Assembly: GCF_000477435.1 (NCBI RefSeq)
Contig: NC_022576.1
Coordinates: 372,001 to 436,000 of the forward strand
Direction: 5' to 3'
Length of the DNA stretch: 64,000 nt
DNA from: Candidatus Symbiobacter mobilis CR
Lineage (GTDB): Bacteria; Pseudomonadota; Gammaproteobacteria; Burkholderiales; Burkholderiaceae_C
A model generated the notes under the pieces. It ran no database searches, was not told the DNA's origin, and was given only the letters and a program-made list of their open reading frames with translations. Shown here one piece after another: positions 19,161 to 28,078 of this stretch; the stretch's first letter is position 1; each line of letters begins with the position of its first letter. Both the position numbers and the translations under genes were made by a program.

Positions 19161-19619
19161 CTACGTATTGGAAACGGGGGGTGTAGGCTCCAGGAGCAGA
19201 CGAGTCCCTTCGATAGCTGCGATGTAGTACCGGCCTGGGCTGGGGAGTATGCCGCCGGTGGATGTGCGCAAAGCGCCCTCCCATTGCGCGCCACGGTATT
19301 TGAGCTTGCAACTGCCGTCGTCATTCCACCGTTCCACGTGGACGGCAGTGCCAATGTCTAAGTTGACATCTCCGCTGGCTTGCGCCGGAAGTTTGGGGGG
19401 TTGGCTGGACTTGTATGAGCGCCAGGCCAGTACCGTAGCACCGCCGACAAGGGCTGCTGCAGACCACTGCATCGATTCGGGAAGACCAGCATGGGCGCTG
19501 AGTGCGCCCGCGCAAAGCCCAACGGCGATGAGCAGTAGATAGAACGTGCCCGTCGCCAACTCGGCTGCGACGAGGATTCCCGCAGCCACCCACCACCATG
19601 TTGCCTCGGTTGGTTCCAT
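19161..19619 (-). CDS. NfeD-like membrane protein
   Basis: This 152-residue short NfeD-type protein has two or three hydrophobic segments (about 8-65) and a C-terminal OB-fold-like domain. The domain ends in LKYRGAQWEGAL and PGRYYIAAIEGTRLLL. Partnership with SPFH proteins such as the downstream qmcA-like gene is well known for this family; the pair is thought to organise membrane domains or protein quality control. The ATG at 19619 is chosen. An in-frame start 30 bases upstream exists but runs into the poly-A inverted repeat. Confidence 0.85.
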   Translation of the reverse strand: MEPTEATWWWVAAGILVAAELATGTFYLLLIAVGLCAGALSAHAGLPESMQWSAAALVGGATVLAWRSYKSSQPPKLPAQASGDVNLDIGTAVHVERWNDDGSCKLKYRGAQWEGALRTSTGGILPSPGRYYIAAIEGTRLLLEPTPPVSNT

Positions 19620-19643
19620 TGCATGTACCTTCTTTGCATTACT

Positions 19644-19674
19644 CCCCAAAAAAAAACAACTGCTTTTTTTGGGG
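19644..19674. repeat. A/T-tract inverted repeat
   Basis: CCCC followed by nine A faces seven T followed by six G, giving an 11-bp perfect stem around a nine-base loop. It lies in the gap between exonuclease III and nfeD, both on the minus strand. The homopolymer arms are unusual for this GC-rich context. No free T tract follows on either side, so terminator function is uncertain. It could instead insulate nfeD from xth transcription. Confidence 0.6.
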
Positions 19675-19769
19675 GGCTATCGTCCATTGCGAAAGCGCGG
19701 CGTATCTATTGCTCCACCCAATGGGCAGGGAGGCATTGTGCTGTAGAAATGCGTTCTGCGGCGCTAATC

Positions 19770-20555
19770 CTACAAAGACGATATGACGCCATACCGCACC
19801 CATAGCGGCGCGTGGTCGCTGTATTTGCGGTCTTTGATCACCCCGCCTTCCACGGCTTTCGCAGCCATCGAAGGAGTGGCGACGTGGAGATCAATGCGCC
19901 ATCCCACATTGTTGGCATAGGCTTGTCCACGGTTCGACCACCAGGTGTAGCCTTCCCCTGCGGCGTCAGGGTACAGCGAACGGTATACGTCGACCCAACC
20001 GCTCGCGTAGAGTGCATCAAGCCAGGCACGCTCTTCGGGCAGAAAACCGCTGTTTTTGCGGTTGCCTTGCCAATTCTTGAGGTCGATTTCGCGGTGGGCG
20101 ATGTTCCAGTCTCCGCAGACGACGATGGGCCGTCCTTCCCGCAGCAAGGCATCCATCACCGGGCGGAACATCGCCAGAAAAGCGAATTTGGATTCTTGTC
20201 GTTCGGCGCTGGCCGATCCCGAGGGAACGTACACCGATACCACGCTCCAACCTTCGAAATCGGCCCGCAAAAACCGCCCTTGCTCGTCGCATTGCGGGTC
20301 GCCCACGCCTTCGATGACCCGCAAGGGCTGTGTGCGACAGTACATCCCGACCCCGGCGTAGCCCTTGCGTTGCGCAAGGTAGAAATACCCCTTGTACCCC
20401 TCAGGGTTGCACAGGGTCTCATGGAGGTCGCAGTACTGCGCACGAACCTCCTGCACGCAAACGACGTCGGCGCCGCAGTCACGCATCCAATCGAAAAATC
20501 CTTTGGATGCCGCGCTGCGGATTCCATTGAGGTTGGCGGTGATGATCGTCGGCAT
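19770..20555 (-). CDS. xth: Exodeoxyribonuclease III (AP endonuclease family)
   Basis: This 261-residue Mg-dependent enzyme is of the exonuclease III / ExoA group, acting on abasic sites and 3' ends in base-excision repair. Motifs visible are ITANLNGIRSA, VCVQEVRAQ (metal-binding Glu), VCGDWNIAH (Asp-x-Asn) and YSDHAPLWVRYG (catalytic Asp-His at the end). The ATG at 20555 gives the standard N-terminus MPTIITANLNG. A longer in-frame extension upstream runs into a dispersed repeat. Confidence 0.93.
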   Translation of the reverse strand: MPTIITANLNGIRSAASKGFFDWMRDCGADVVCVQEVRAQYCDLHETLCNPEGYKGYFYLAQRKGYAGVGMYCRTQPLRVIEGVGDPQCDEQGRFLRADFEGWSVVSVYVPSGSASAERQESKFAFLAMFRPVMDALLREGRPIVVCGDWNIAHREIDLKNWQGNRKNSGFLPEERAWLDALYASGWVDVYRSLYPDAAGEGYTWWSNRGQAYANNVGWRIDLHVATPSMAAKAVEGGVIKDRKYSDHAPLWVRYGVISSL

Positions 20556-20592
20556 GGAATCCCCGGACATGGGAATGGACCGGCACAGGTTA

Positions 20593-20651
20593 CTGTGCAA
20601 GTCGCGAAGCGGCTTCTCGAAGCTCCCTTCGCCCAGCGGGAGAGGGGTTGG
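20593..20651. repeat. 58-bp dispersed REP-like repeat, copy 1
   Basis: This segment matches 38813-38871 almost base for base, with about four differences. It starts with CTGTGCAAGTCGCGAAGC and ends in a GC-rich partial palindrome (CTCCCTTCGCCCAGCGGGAG). It sits in the gap upstream of exonuclease III. REP-like palindromes of this sort are common extragenic elements of proteobacteria. Confidence 0.8.
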
Positions 20652-20727
20652 TTGGGAGGGAAACTGCCATGACTTTCATGATGGAGGGAGTCTGTGCAAT
20701 GCTATGCAATGTCATGGCAATGGGCAG

Positions 20728-22596
20728 TTATTCGGCAAAAGTCGCCCGGAAAGCATAGTTCCCGGGGGCCAATTGATCGAAAACGAGGGCTGCGCGATAC
20801 GGGTCGATGCTGCGCACGGTAGGCAAGCGGGTACCCACTTTGGTTCCGACGATGGTGGGCATCTTGCCTTTTTCTGGGGTGAACAGCGTCAACGATAGTC
20901 CGTATACCGGTTCGGCGCCCCGCACTGTCACGTCGAATTCCAGACGCCTACCCGCGTACACGGAAGACAGTTTCACCCGCTCCCGATCCTGCCACCAATG
21001 CGCCACTTCGCCCGCAGACGCCAGCCATAGCCTATCCCGGTAGCGCTGCACGTGTGCAAGGAACGGGGGCATGGCCGAACGCAACACGCTGCCCGGGCCG
21101 AAATTCTGGCTATGGACGCTGAGCAGGCCCAATGCTCCCATCGACTGCGCCAAATCGAAGTCGTCGATTAGCGCTTGCAGCGTGCGCTGCGAGTTTTGTT
21201 CCGCCAGCCCGAGGTTGATGTCGTCACGCTGTGTACGGGCCAGCACCACCAGCGATTGATCGGGCTTGATGCCTTCCAACTTCGCGATGAATGGCAGGCG
21301 TCCTTCTTGCCGGTTGGGGTCTGCGGCATGGTGGCGGATTCCGTGTTTTTGTAGCAAGATTTCTGTCGTGGGGTCGTAGCCTTCCGTGGGAGCACGGAAC
21401 CCGCGTATGTGCGACGTATCCCCCAGCACCGATTGCAACTGGGAAATCATGCGAACGATGCGTTGTTCCTGTTCCGTAGCCGGCTGGCCCCGAAAGGAGA
21501 CATGCTCGTCGCCGTGGTACCCGACTTCGAATTCGGCGGCCAACGCTTGCACGACTTGCGGATACTGCACGGCCAGGGAAGTCAGCAAATAAAAAGTCGC
21601 TTTTCCACGAATGTCCCGCAGCATGGCAGCGAAGTCGATCGCATGGGGGAACCCCTCTTCGGTATCCATCTCCAGAATATGCGCAGCTTGTACCCCGTTG
21701 GGCCATGCGGCGCGAACGATCACAGGCTCCCGACGTAGCCACCGCAGGGTGTCGTCGATGATCTGGTGGGCATGAAGGGGGCGTGCCTCCCAGCTCGTTT
21801 CCGCAAAGGCATACACCACAGCCCTGCCCACGCTGGGAGACGTCTCGGAATACAGTACCGCACCCTCTGCCTTGCGTTCTTCTTCCAGGATACGGGGCCA
21901 ATTCATGAACCGTCCTGCGATGGATTCCCCGCTAAGCCGCAACAGGGCTTCCGTTGTCTTGCCCATCCAGAGTCGGCTGCCTGCTTCCATTTGGGAGGAG
22001 ACAGGCATTTCCCCGTTCATCGTCAAGTGGCGGGATTCGGACTCGGCTGGGAGTTCCCCCACCCATTTCGCTCCCAGCCCTTCGAGGAACTTCCATCCAG
22101 CCCAATCTCCGGTGTCCGAACGGGTTCCCGTTGCCCAAGTGGCCAGCACCCCGCCTCCACGACTACGGAACCCCTCGATGGCCTCGCGTTCTTGCAGGCT
22201 CAGCGCCAGGGCGGAAGGCAGTACCAGCACCCCGGCGGGCAATGCTTGAAGGAGCGCAGGGTCATCAATCTCGTCGAAGGGGAGATTGCGCCCCTCGAAA
22301 TACTTTCTCCAGGGGTCGAGCAAGTTGGTGTAATTGCCGCCAATGCGCTGGAAGTACCGGGTTGTGTTGGGAGATGCGTAGAGAACGACCTGTTGCCCGG
22401 GCTGGGCAAAGTGGGCCATGGCGCCGGAAACGCCGATGACAGGAACCCGCCAGCCTATTTGCTGCATCGTCATGACGAAGATGAGCACGGCCCCGGCAAC
22501 GACCATGATGGCCAGCAGAGGCAGGTATAAGCCGATGCGCAAAAATGGCGATCGCCGACTGCGGCGGTCTTGGGAAGAGGAATCGTCGATGTCCAT
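20728..22596 (-). CDS. Membrane-anchored periplasmic NodB-like polysaccharide deacetylase
   Basis: This 622-residue protein has one N-terminal membrane anchor (about 20-45). An amidotransferase-like alpha/beta domain follows (about 50-300, with VLVLPSALALSLQEREAI and GGGVLATWATGTRSD). The NodB-homology region (about 305-490) has candidate metal residues in MDTEEG (D311) and the HxxxH pair H361/H365 in YHGDEH, with the third motif GFRAPTEGY. A C-terminal beta-sandwich ends the protein. It probably removes acetyl groups from an exported polymer at the outer face of the inner membrane, like PgaB but with a different anchor. It is the last gene of the bcsE-like operon and a full-length homologue of the lipoprotein at 28079. 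The start at 22596 was chosen over an upstream one. Confidence 0.75.
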   Translation of the reverse strand: MDIDDSSSQDRRSRRSPFLRIGLYLPLLAIMVVAGAVLIFVMTMQQIGWRVPVIGVSGAMAHFAQPGQQVVLYASPNTTRYFQRIGGNYTNLLDPWRKYFEGRNLPFDEIDDPALLQALPAGVLVLPSALALSLQEREAIEGFRSRGGGVLATWATGTRSDTGDWAGWKFLEGLGAKWVGELPAESESRHLTMNGEMPVSSQMEAGSRLWMGKTTEALLRLSGESIAGRFMNWPRILEEERKAEGAVLYSETSPSVGRAVVYAFAETSWEARPLHAHQIIDDTLRWLRREPVIVRAAWPNGVQAAHILEMDTEEGFPHAIDFAAMLRDIRGKATFYLLTSLAVQYPQVVQALAAEFEVGYHGDEHVSFRGQPATEQEQRIVRMISQLQSVLGDTSHIRGFRAPTEGYDPTTEILLQKHGIRHHAADPNRQEGRLPFIAKLEGIKPDQSLVVLARTQRDDINLGLAEQNSQRTLQALIDDFDLAQSMGALGLLSVHSQNFGPGSVLRSAMPPFLAHVQRYRDRLWLASAGEVAHWWQDRERVKLSSVYAGRRLEFDVTVRGAEPVYGLSLTLFTPEKGKMPTIVGTKVGTRLPTVRSIDPYRAALVFDQLAPGNYAFRATFAE

Positions 22597-22648
22597 GGCT
22601 GGGGTGCTCCGTGGGTAGCCTGTAATGCGCCAACGCACTGGCCTTGCT

Positions 22649-22873
22649 TCACACTGGTGGGGACTGGGCTACGTCCTGGGGGGCGGACGGGGTGTAGGGG
22701 GTCAGGAAAATTGGGTCCTGTACACCGCTGACGTTGGCGGTCGGGTCGAGCTTTGATCGACTGGGTTTGCGTTTGTCTCGCAATTTGAAGGCAAAAAAAG
22801 CGCCGACGCCGACAATCATCGTTCCGATCGTCGTCACGAGGATGACCGTTGCGAGGATGGAAATCAGATCCAT
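22649..22873 (-). CDS. Small single-pass membrane protein in exopolysaccharide operon (PgaD-like position)
   Basis: This 74-residue protein has one N-terminal transmembrane helix (about 4-30), then a basic stretch (LRDKRKPSRSK) and a Pro-rich tail. It is too short and divergent to assign by sequence. Its place directly after the GT2 synthase gene is where pgaD lies in PNAG operons, where PgaD is a small partner that stabilises PgaC and helps bind c-di-GMP. That role here is inference from position and size only. Confidence 0.6.
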   Translation of the reverse strand: MDLISILATVILVTTIGTMIVGVGAFFAFKLRDKRKPSRSKLDPTANVSGVQDPIFLTPYTPSAPQDVAQSPPV

Positions 22874-22930
22874 GTCAGCACTTCCTTATCGATGTCTTGT
22901 TGATTCTTGGAAGCTTGCGCCCAGGCTGCC

Positions 22931-24271
22931 TCATAGCTTCCCTTCGCGATCAAGCTTGCCCCACGTCATGGATTTTCCCCGCCATTCCTCGATCGTCGCG
23001 AATACCTTGGAAATGTCGGTGATATTGATGTAGAACAAGCGGAACATTACTGCGTACAGGATCATCGCAGGGTCTTCTTCTTCAACGATGACACAGTATG
23101 CAGCGGCCACGACGTCAAGCATGGTCAGTTGCAGCCACCAGAAAAACAAAAGGCTTGCTAGCCCCATCGACAGACTGACGTAGACGAAAAACAGATTGCC
23201 CAACAGGGTGGAGAAGGGCCACATGATCCCTTCAAACAGCATGTACCACAGGATAAAGCAGTTGATTCCGGACTTGCGTGGACTCCATAGCGCGTGGCTG
23301 TGCTTGGAAATCGCTTGCAGGATGCCACGGGTCCAGCGGTAACGCTGTTTGATGAGGTCGAGCAGACGACTTGGCGATTCGACCCATGCGATGGCGTTGG
23401 GTTCGTAGGCGATATGCCACCCCCGCATGAGCATTTTGAGCGTGAGGTCGCAATCTTCCGCAAAGGTGTCGTGGTCGTAGCCGCCCACTTGCTGTAACAC
23501 CGACTTGCGGAACAGACCAATAGGCCCTGGGATGATGTTGACGGAACGAATGAAGCTCTGCGCCTTGCGGGCCATCGCCAGCCCCTCAATGTATTCGAGG
23601 GATTGAATATTGGTCCAGACATTTTCCCTATTGAGCACCTTGACGTTGCCCGCTACTGCACCGATTGCAGGATTTTCGAAATGCCGCACGCAGACGCGCA
23701 GCGTGTTGCGGGACAACTTGGTATCGCCATCCATGTTGAGGACAAATTCCCCACGTGCGAGCGTCATGCCGGTATTGAGGGCCTCGGCTTTGCCTCCATT
23801 GCGCTTGGTGACAACCCGAACCCGCACGGTGCGGCTTTCGCGTGCGACGGCCATCGCTTTTTCGTAGGTGTCGTCCGTCGATCCATCGTCGACGACGATG
23901 ATTTCGTAGTTGGGATAGTCCAGTACCAGCAAGGCCCGCAAGGCAGGCTGGATCACGACCCCCTCGTTGTACGCAGGAACCACGACGCTCACCATGGGGA
24001 GCGATTCTTCTTCGCGGTACAAGGGGCCGGTGGATGCCCGTACCTTGTACAGGGACTCGATGTGGTCGAGGAACGAGTAAAAAATTAGCACTGCGTAGCG
24101 CAAAACCAGCAGCGACAGGAAGACGAGCAGGTATAGGGAAACCAGCGATAGCACATAGCCTTCGAACAACGCAGCAAGCGAACTTTCCTCATCGCTGACT
24201 GTCTGGTAGCTGGCAACGAGCAGCCAGCCCAAGCCAAACACGACCAGGAACGCCACGGCGTACCGCAGCAT
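22931..24271 (-). CDS. Processive family 2 glycosyltransferase, PgaC/NodC-like polysaccharide synthase
   Basis: This 446-residue inner-membrane synthase has two N-terminal helices (about 3-22 and 40-66), a GT2 catalytic core and three or more C-terminal helices. All processive GT2 motifs are present: VDDGS (D128/D129), DGD (181-183), AEDCD (272-275) and QRYRW (309-313). The size and lack of a C-terminal PilZ domain separate it from BcsA and fit PgaC or HasA-type enzymes that polymerise and export a beta-linked hexosamine chain. The ATG at 24271 has a GAGG ribosome site. The sugar donor is not determinable by eye. Confidence 0.85.
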   Translation of the reverse strand: MLRYAVAFLVVFGLGWLLVASYQTVSDEESSLAALFEGYVLSLVSLYLLVFLSLLVLRYAVLIFYSFLDHIESLYKVRASTGPLYREEESLPMVSVVVPAYNEGVVIQPALRALLVLDYPNYEIIVVDDGSTDDTYEKAMAVARESRTVRVRVVTKRNGGKAEALNTGMTLARGEFVLNMDGDTKLSRNTLRVCVRHFENPAIGAVAGNVKVLNRENVWTNIQSLEYIEGLAMARKAQSFIRSVNIIPGPIGLFRKSVLQQVGGYDHDTFAEDCDLTLKMLMRGWHIAYEPNAIAWVESPSRLLDLIKQRYRWTRGILQAISKHSHALWSPRKSGINCFILWYMLFEGIMWPFSTLLGNLFFVYVSLSMGLASLLFFWWLQLTMLDVVAAAYCVIVEEEDPAMILYAVMFRLFYINITDISKVFATIEEWRGKSMTWGKLDREGKL

Positions 24272-24332
24272 TTGCCTCACTGGCAAGAACTCCGTATCGT
24301 GAATCGATGAGACTGATCGAAAAACCGCTGCT

Positions 24333-25898
24333 TCAGCGCCATAGCGTTTCCCACTGCACGGTAGCCGATTGGGCGCGGTAGGTAGCGCCATCTCGCCAAC
24401 TGGCCATCGACCACAGCCCTGCCTGGATCGTGGTGTCCTTGGTCAAGGGGTATCGCCCCCCAAGGCTGAAGCTCCAGCTATTGCCGGCGTCGCCGTACAT
24501 CCGTGTTCCGACCTGCCCAGAGCCGTAGAGCAACCAATCCTGGATGAGCCACTCTCCAGTCAGGCCTGCAAAGGCCGTCCCCGAACCTTGCGATGGAGAC
24601 CAGTAATTGGGGGTGTTGAACGCTGCGTGGCGGGTCTCCAAGCCGAATATGGGCTTGACTTTGCCACCCCACACCGGCCATCCAGGCAGGAAGCTGGGGG
24701 AATAGCTCCAACTTGAGGTGGCAAGCTCGTTGCCGTCGGATATCTCGTAGTACTGGATGCGCCCGAACACGCTGCCCATCGTGAAGGAGAAGTTCGCATC
24801 GGCAGTCACAAAGCTTGCAGTCAGTTCCTTTTGCAAGGCATGTGGGCTACCGGCCATCTTGCCCCAGTACATCGTCCCGGTGGCAACGTGGAGCGCATCG
24901 TTGAAGAATTGCATGCGCCCTACGAGGAACAGCTTGGCTTGATCCCCGATCGGGGTGGACACTTCCACGCCTGGTTTGAATGGGAGGGTGGGATCGCGGT
25001 AGCGGAAAGTCAGCGACTCGACGTGTTCATTGGGCCACGGCATCGGCAACCAGTTGTGGTATTGGTCGACTTCGACTTCGAATATCCGCGATCCGCTGTC
25101 GTCCCGCCACTGGTGGCGAACGAAGGCCGATTGCGCTTGAATGTCCCCCGAATCGGAAGACGTACCCAGCCCGTATGTGGTGCGCGGGCGCAAGGCCGTA
25201 TTCGCTAACTCTAGCCCCTCCTTGGCTGTTTCATTGTCTGGATCCTTGGATAGGACGCTGCGGTACATGGGGCGTGCCAAATCATCACGCCCGCTCCACC
25301 GCTGCAGGTTTGCCAGACCCAAGGTGGCATCGATGGCATAGGGGCCACGCAGCAAAGGCTGGTACAGCGGAACGGCTTCGCGCATCTTGCCCGTCCACGC
25401 CAGGCTATTGGCCACTGCCAGTTGCAGTTCGTCGTCCATCGGCTCCGTGGCATGGAGTGTCGACCCCAGCTTTGCAACTTCGCGGTATTGCCCAGCAGTG
25501 AAGAGATCCATCACTTTTTTCTGGCTGGCCGTTCGGGTCACGGGTCGATCCACCTTCGGGCGGTACGGCGTCGGTGTGGGGACATACGTGAAAGAGGGCA
25601 GGAATGCAGCAACCGTCGCGGCAGTGGCTGCAGAAACCTGGACAGGCACTGTAGTCTCGGCGGCGTTCTGAGGGTTGGTCGCGTTCCCACCTTGGTTGGC
25701 ATGGGCTTTGTGGGTTGGGTCGACCTTTTGGCTTGGACCCTCTTGGTGCGGATTGGTCTGATCCGGAACATTGGTTGCCTGTGCTGCCTGTACTGCCCAG
25801 GCAGCCGGGAAAGAAGGCAAGCGTACCTGCGGCCCGGCAGCCCATAAGGGTGCGCAGCAGCACACTCCTCCTATCCACAGCCCATACAACCAACGCAT
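24333..25898 (-). CDS. Outer-membrane TPR plus beta-barrel protein (YaiO/PgaA-like exporter candidate)
   Basis: This 521-residue protein has a signal peptide ending near PLWA-A (about residue 20). A low-complexity Thr/Pro/Ala/Asn-rich segment (about 40-120) and two to three TPR-like helical repeats (about 125-235) follow. The last 280 residues alternate aromatic and polar positions as in a beta-barrel. The layout is a shortened version of PgaA or BcsC, which pass polymer through the outer membrane. It also resembles YaiO-type barrels. It starts nine bases after the bcsE-like stop, so it is operonic. The C-terminus ends in WETLWR, not the usual terminal Phe. Confidence 0.7.
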   Translation of the reverse strand: MRWLYGLWIGGVCCCAPLWAAGPQVRLPSFPAAWAVQAAQATNVPDQTNPHQEGPSQKVDPTHKAHANQGGNATNPQNAAETTVPVQVSAATAATVAAFLPSFTYVPTPTPYRPKVDRPVTRTASQKKVMDLFTAGQYREVAKLGSTLHATEPMDDELQLAVANSLAWTGKMREAVPLYQPLLRGPYAIDATLGLANLQRWSGRDDLARPMYRSVLSKDPDNETAKEGLELANTALRPRTTYGLGTSSDSGDIQAQSAFVRHQWRDDSGSRIFEVEVDQYHNWLPMPWPNEHVESLTFRYRDPTLPFKPGVEVSTPIGDQAKLFLVGRMQFFNDALHVATGTMYWGKMAGSPHALQKELTASFVTADANFSFTMGSVFGRIQYYEISDGNELATSSWSYSPSFLPGWPVWGGKVKPIFGLETRHAAFNTPNYWSPSQGSGTAFAGLTGEWLIQDWLLYGSGQVGTRMYGDAGNSWSFSLGGRYPLTKDTTIQAGLWSMASWRDGATYRAQSATVQWETLWR

Positions 25899-25907
25899 CG
25901 CAGCCCC

Positions 25908-27839
25908 TCAACCAGGTGAACCAGAGGACATCCGCGCCGACCTGCGGGCACGGGGAATGTTTTCTTTGGCGACGACGACCACTTCGCCGTCTCCTGCGTA
26001 TTTGTAGAGTACTGGCTCAGGATCGGGGTCAGGCCGCGCTACCTTGGCGGCTACTTTGACTGCTACGTTGGCAGCCACGGCTTCGGCGCGTGGTGACACA
26101 ACGGGGGGTGTAGGTTGCACGGGGGCCGTAGCAAGCTCGACAGTGCGATGGGTCGGCATTGTGCGCGTCATCGGCGGTGTCGCAGGCTGTGTGCTTTGCG
26201 CAGTGAGCGCCTCGACTTGCTCCGCACTGAGTGCAGCCAGCGCACTGTAATCGGGCAAGGTGCTACGCTGCGCCAAATGGGCCAGCGCTTCCAGTTCGAG
26301 CTGGATTTCTTCGGGCTGAACGATGAAGCGCAAGTGCGTCAAGATCGCATCCACTCCCGATGCGCTACTCCCCTCCGCACCCGTGGCATCGTGCCGCACT
26401 TTGAATAGACGTTCCAGAGTTTCCGGCAATACCGTTTGTGGACAGGCGTTGAGAAAGAGATAGCAACAGTGTTCGTCTGCCGTAATCAAGTCCCCAGGGC
26501 GGGAAATGCCGACGTTCGCAATGATGTCTGCCATCGGGATTCCCGTGCATGGCTGGCCGATGACCAGCGAGCAGGGGATGTTCAAGGTCGACGCACGATC
26601 AAGGATTTGCTGCGCCTCCTGCGCAAACCGCTGGGGCAGCAGATAGCCGTGCAAGCGCGTAGGCAGCACGCTGGAGAGGGCAGCCTCGAAGTTGATGTCG
26701 ACGTCACGGCTGAAAATTTGCCCTTTAAGCGAATCCAGCAACAGGGGATATCGCGCCAGGGGTACGTCGCGGTGAATGACCAGGTTCAGCCCCAGCCGTA
26801 GTAGCAGCGCTTCGTTCTGGTACCGCAGCGAGGCCGCTTTTTCCTGGACGATGATCCGGGCATAGCGTCCCATGCCCATGCGCAAGGTATGCACGGCTTC
26901 GGCGAGCTGTCGCAGGACGGTGTTGCGTTCGTAAATCAGGATGCATATTGCAGATCGCAGATTGCGCGTGGCATGCATCATCCCCACGAGGGTATCGACG
27001 CGCTGCCACACCCCGGGTGTTTGCTGTACCAAGGCATCCACGTCTGGGTCCATATAAAAGTACCGCGTTTCCCCCGTATCCGGCGGTGGTGCATCCCTGT
27101 CTGCTCTGGCTTCGGAAGCCGTTCCGTCATCTGTGTTGCCCATGCGTGCAGCGCTGGCGTGGTACAGACCCGCATCGGCGGTGGTCAACTGAAAGCTGCG
27201 CCCTGCGACGGTGCCATCGCGCGATTGCCAGTAGTCGAAGGACAGTTCCAGCCCATTGCGGGACGCAGCGAGGCGTGCGACTCCGTTGAGCTGATCCATC
27301 AGGGCATTGATCGTGTTGTCGTGGGTATCCGAGGTGCGTGTCAATACCAGCAGGATGGTGATGCGGCGTGCAGATGCCCAGCGATGCAGCACGGCCACTT
27401 GATCGAGAGCCAGGATCACATCGTGCAACGATAGGAGGTCATCGGCCTGATCGAAGAGCAGGTATCCCCCATCCTGCACGGAAAAATGGTCGAGTTCGGC
27501 GACGAAAGCATCAGCGCCGAAGCGGAAAATCTTCTTGGCAAACTCGTCTTGCAGCAGAAATACCTGCAACTGGTGCATGGAGATGGCGTGACCAACCTGC
27601 AAGGTGCGGTAGGACTCGATGCGCTGCAAGAACACTTCTGGCGGTGCGGGGAGCAAGAGCACGCAGGGAATTCCGCTGGCCAAGGCATCGCCCAGATTGC
27701 TCGCGAGCATGGGAAAGCGAGCAGCAGCCGTTTCGGCGACGAGGATGTATACGCCCCCCGCAGCCAGCCCATCCGTCAAATTGGGAAGCCCGGGGATGGC
27801 AAGCCGGACAGTTTGTGTGTCCGCAGGAAAGGTGTCCAT
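25908..27839 (-). CDS. bcsE: BcsE-family c-di-GMP-binding regulator
   Basis: This 643-residue protein matches BcsE. The N-terminal RecA-like pseudo-ATPase region (AGGVYILVAETAAARFPM) lacks a Walker A loop. A middle domain (about 285-400) contains VHTLRMGMGRYARIIVQEKA and SLKGQIFSRDV. The GIL domain carries the c-di-GMP motif RPGD at 447-450. In enterobacteria BcsE binds c-di-GMP and boosts cellulose synthase secretion. Here no bcsA, bcsB, bcsC or bcsZ lies in the window, and BcsE leads an operon with a PgaC-like synthase. A Pro/Ala/Thr-rich tail of about 110 residues ends in a basic stretch. Function as the c-di-GMP input of this operon is inference. Confidence 0.85.
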   Translation of the reverse strand: MDTFPADTQTVRLAIPGLPNLTDGLAAGGVYILVAETAAARFPMLASNLGDALASGIPCVLLLPAPPEVFLQRIESYRTLQVGHAISMHQLQVFLLQDEFAKKIFRFGADAFVAELDHFSVQDGGYLLFDQADDLLSLHDVILALDQVAVLHRWASARRITILLVLTRTSDTHDNTINALMDQLNGVARLAASRNGLELSFDYWQSRDGTVAGRSFQLTTADAGLYHASAARMGNTDDGTASEARADRDAPPPDTGETRYFYMDPDVDALVQQTPGVWQRVDTLVGMMHATRNLRSAICILIYERNTVLRQLAEAVHTLRMGMGRYARIIVQEKAASLRYQNEALLLRLGLNLVIHRDVPLARYPLLLDSLKGQIFSRDVDINFEAALSSVLPTRLHGYLLPQRFAQEAQQILDRASTLNIPCSLVIGQPCTGIPMADIIANVGISRPGDLITADEHCCYLFLNACPQTVLPETLERLFKVRHDATGAEGSSASGVDAILTHLRFIVQPEEIQLELEALAHLAQRSTLPDYSALAALSAEQVEALTAQSTQPATPPMTRTMPTHRTVELATAPVQPTPPVVSPRAEAVAANVAVKVAAKVARPDPDPEPVLYKYAGDGEVVVVAKENIPRARRSARMSSGSPG

Positions 27840-28078
27840 TGGTTTAGCGTGGCAATCGGTTCGCAGTCGATGATAGAGGAAACGCTTTCACGCAAACGAG
27901 GGCTTAGGGATTTATGGGTTTATGGATTTTTCAAATCCGATTCCGGTTGGCGAATACGTCGCCTGCTGCCTTGTAGACTCTGCCGTGCTTACGTAGTACT
28001 GCCGTGCTGGATTCCGTAGGCTTTCGGCGAATCTGCCATTCACAATTCCGCCAGAGATTTCTTGCCGGATTTCTTTCC
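27840..28078. promoter_or_regulatory. Divergent control region between the two exopolysaccharide gene sets
   Basis: This 239-base gap must carry the promoters of both the bcsE-led operon and the lipoprotein-algF-algJ set. At 27872-27886 it contains GATAGAGGAAACGCT, whose ATAGAGGAAACGCT core is identical to the unit of the repeat array upstream of cheW (34538-34646). A GCAAACG follows shortly after. The stretch 27905-27935 is AT-rich and could hold a -10 element. No transcription-factor site could be named. Confidence 0.45.
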
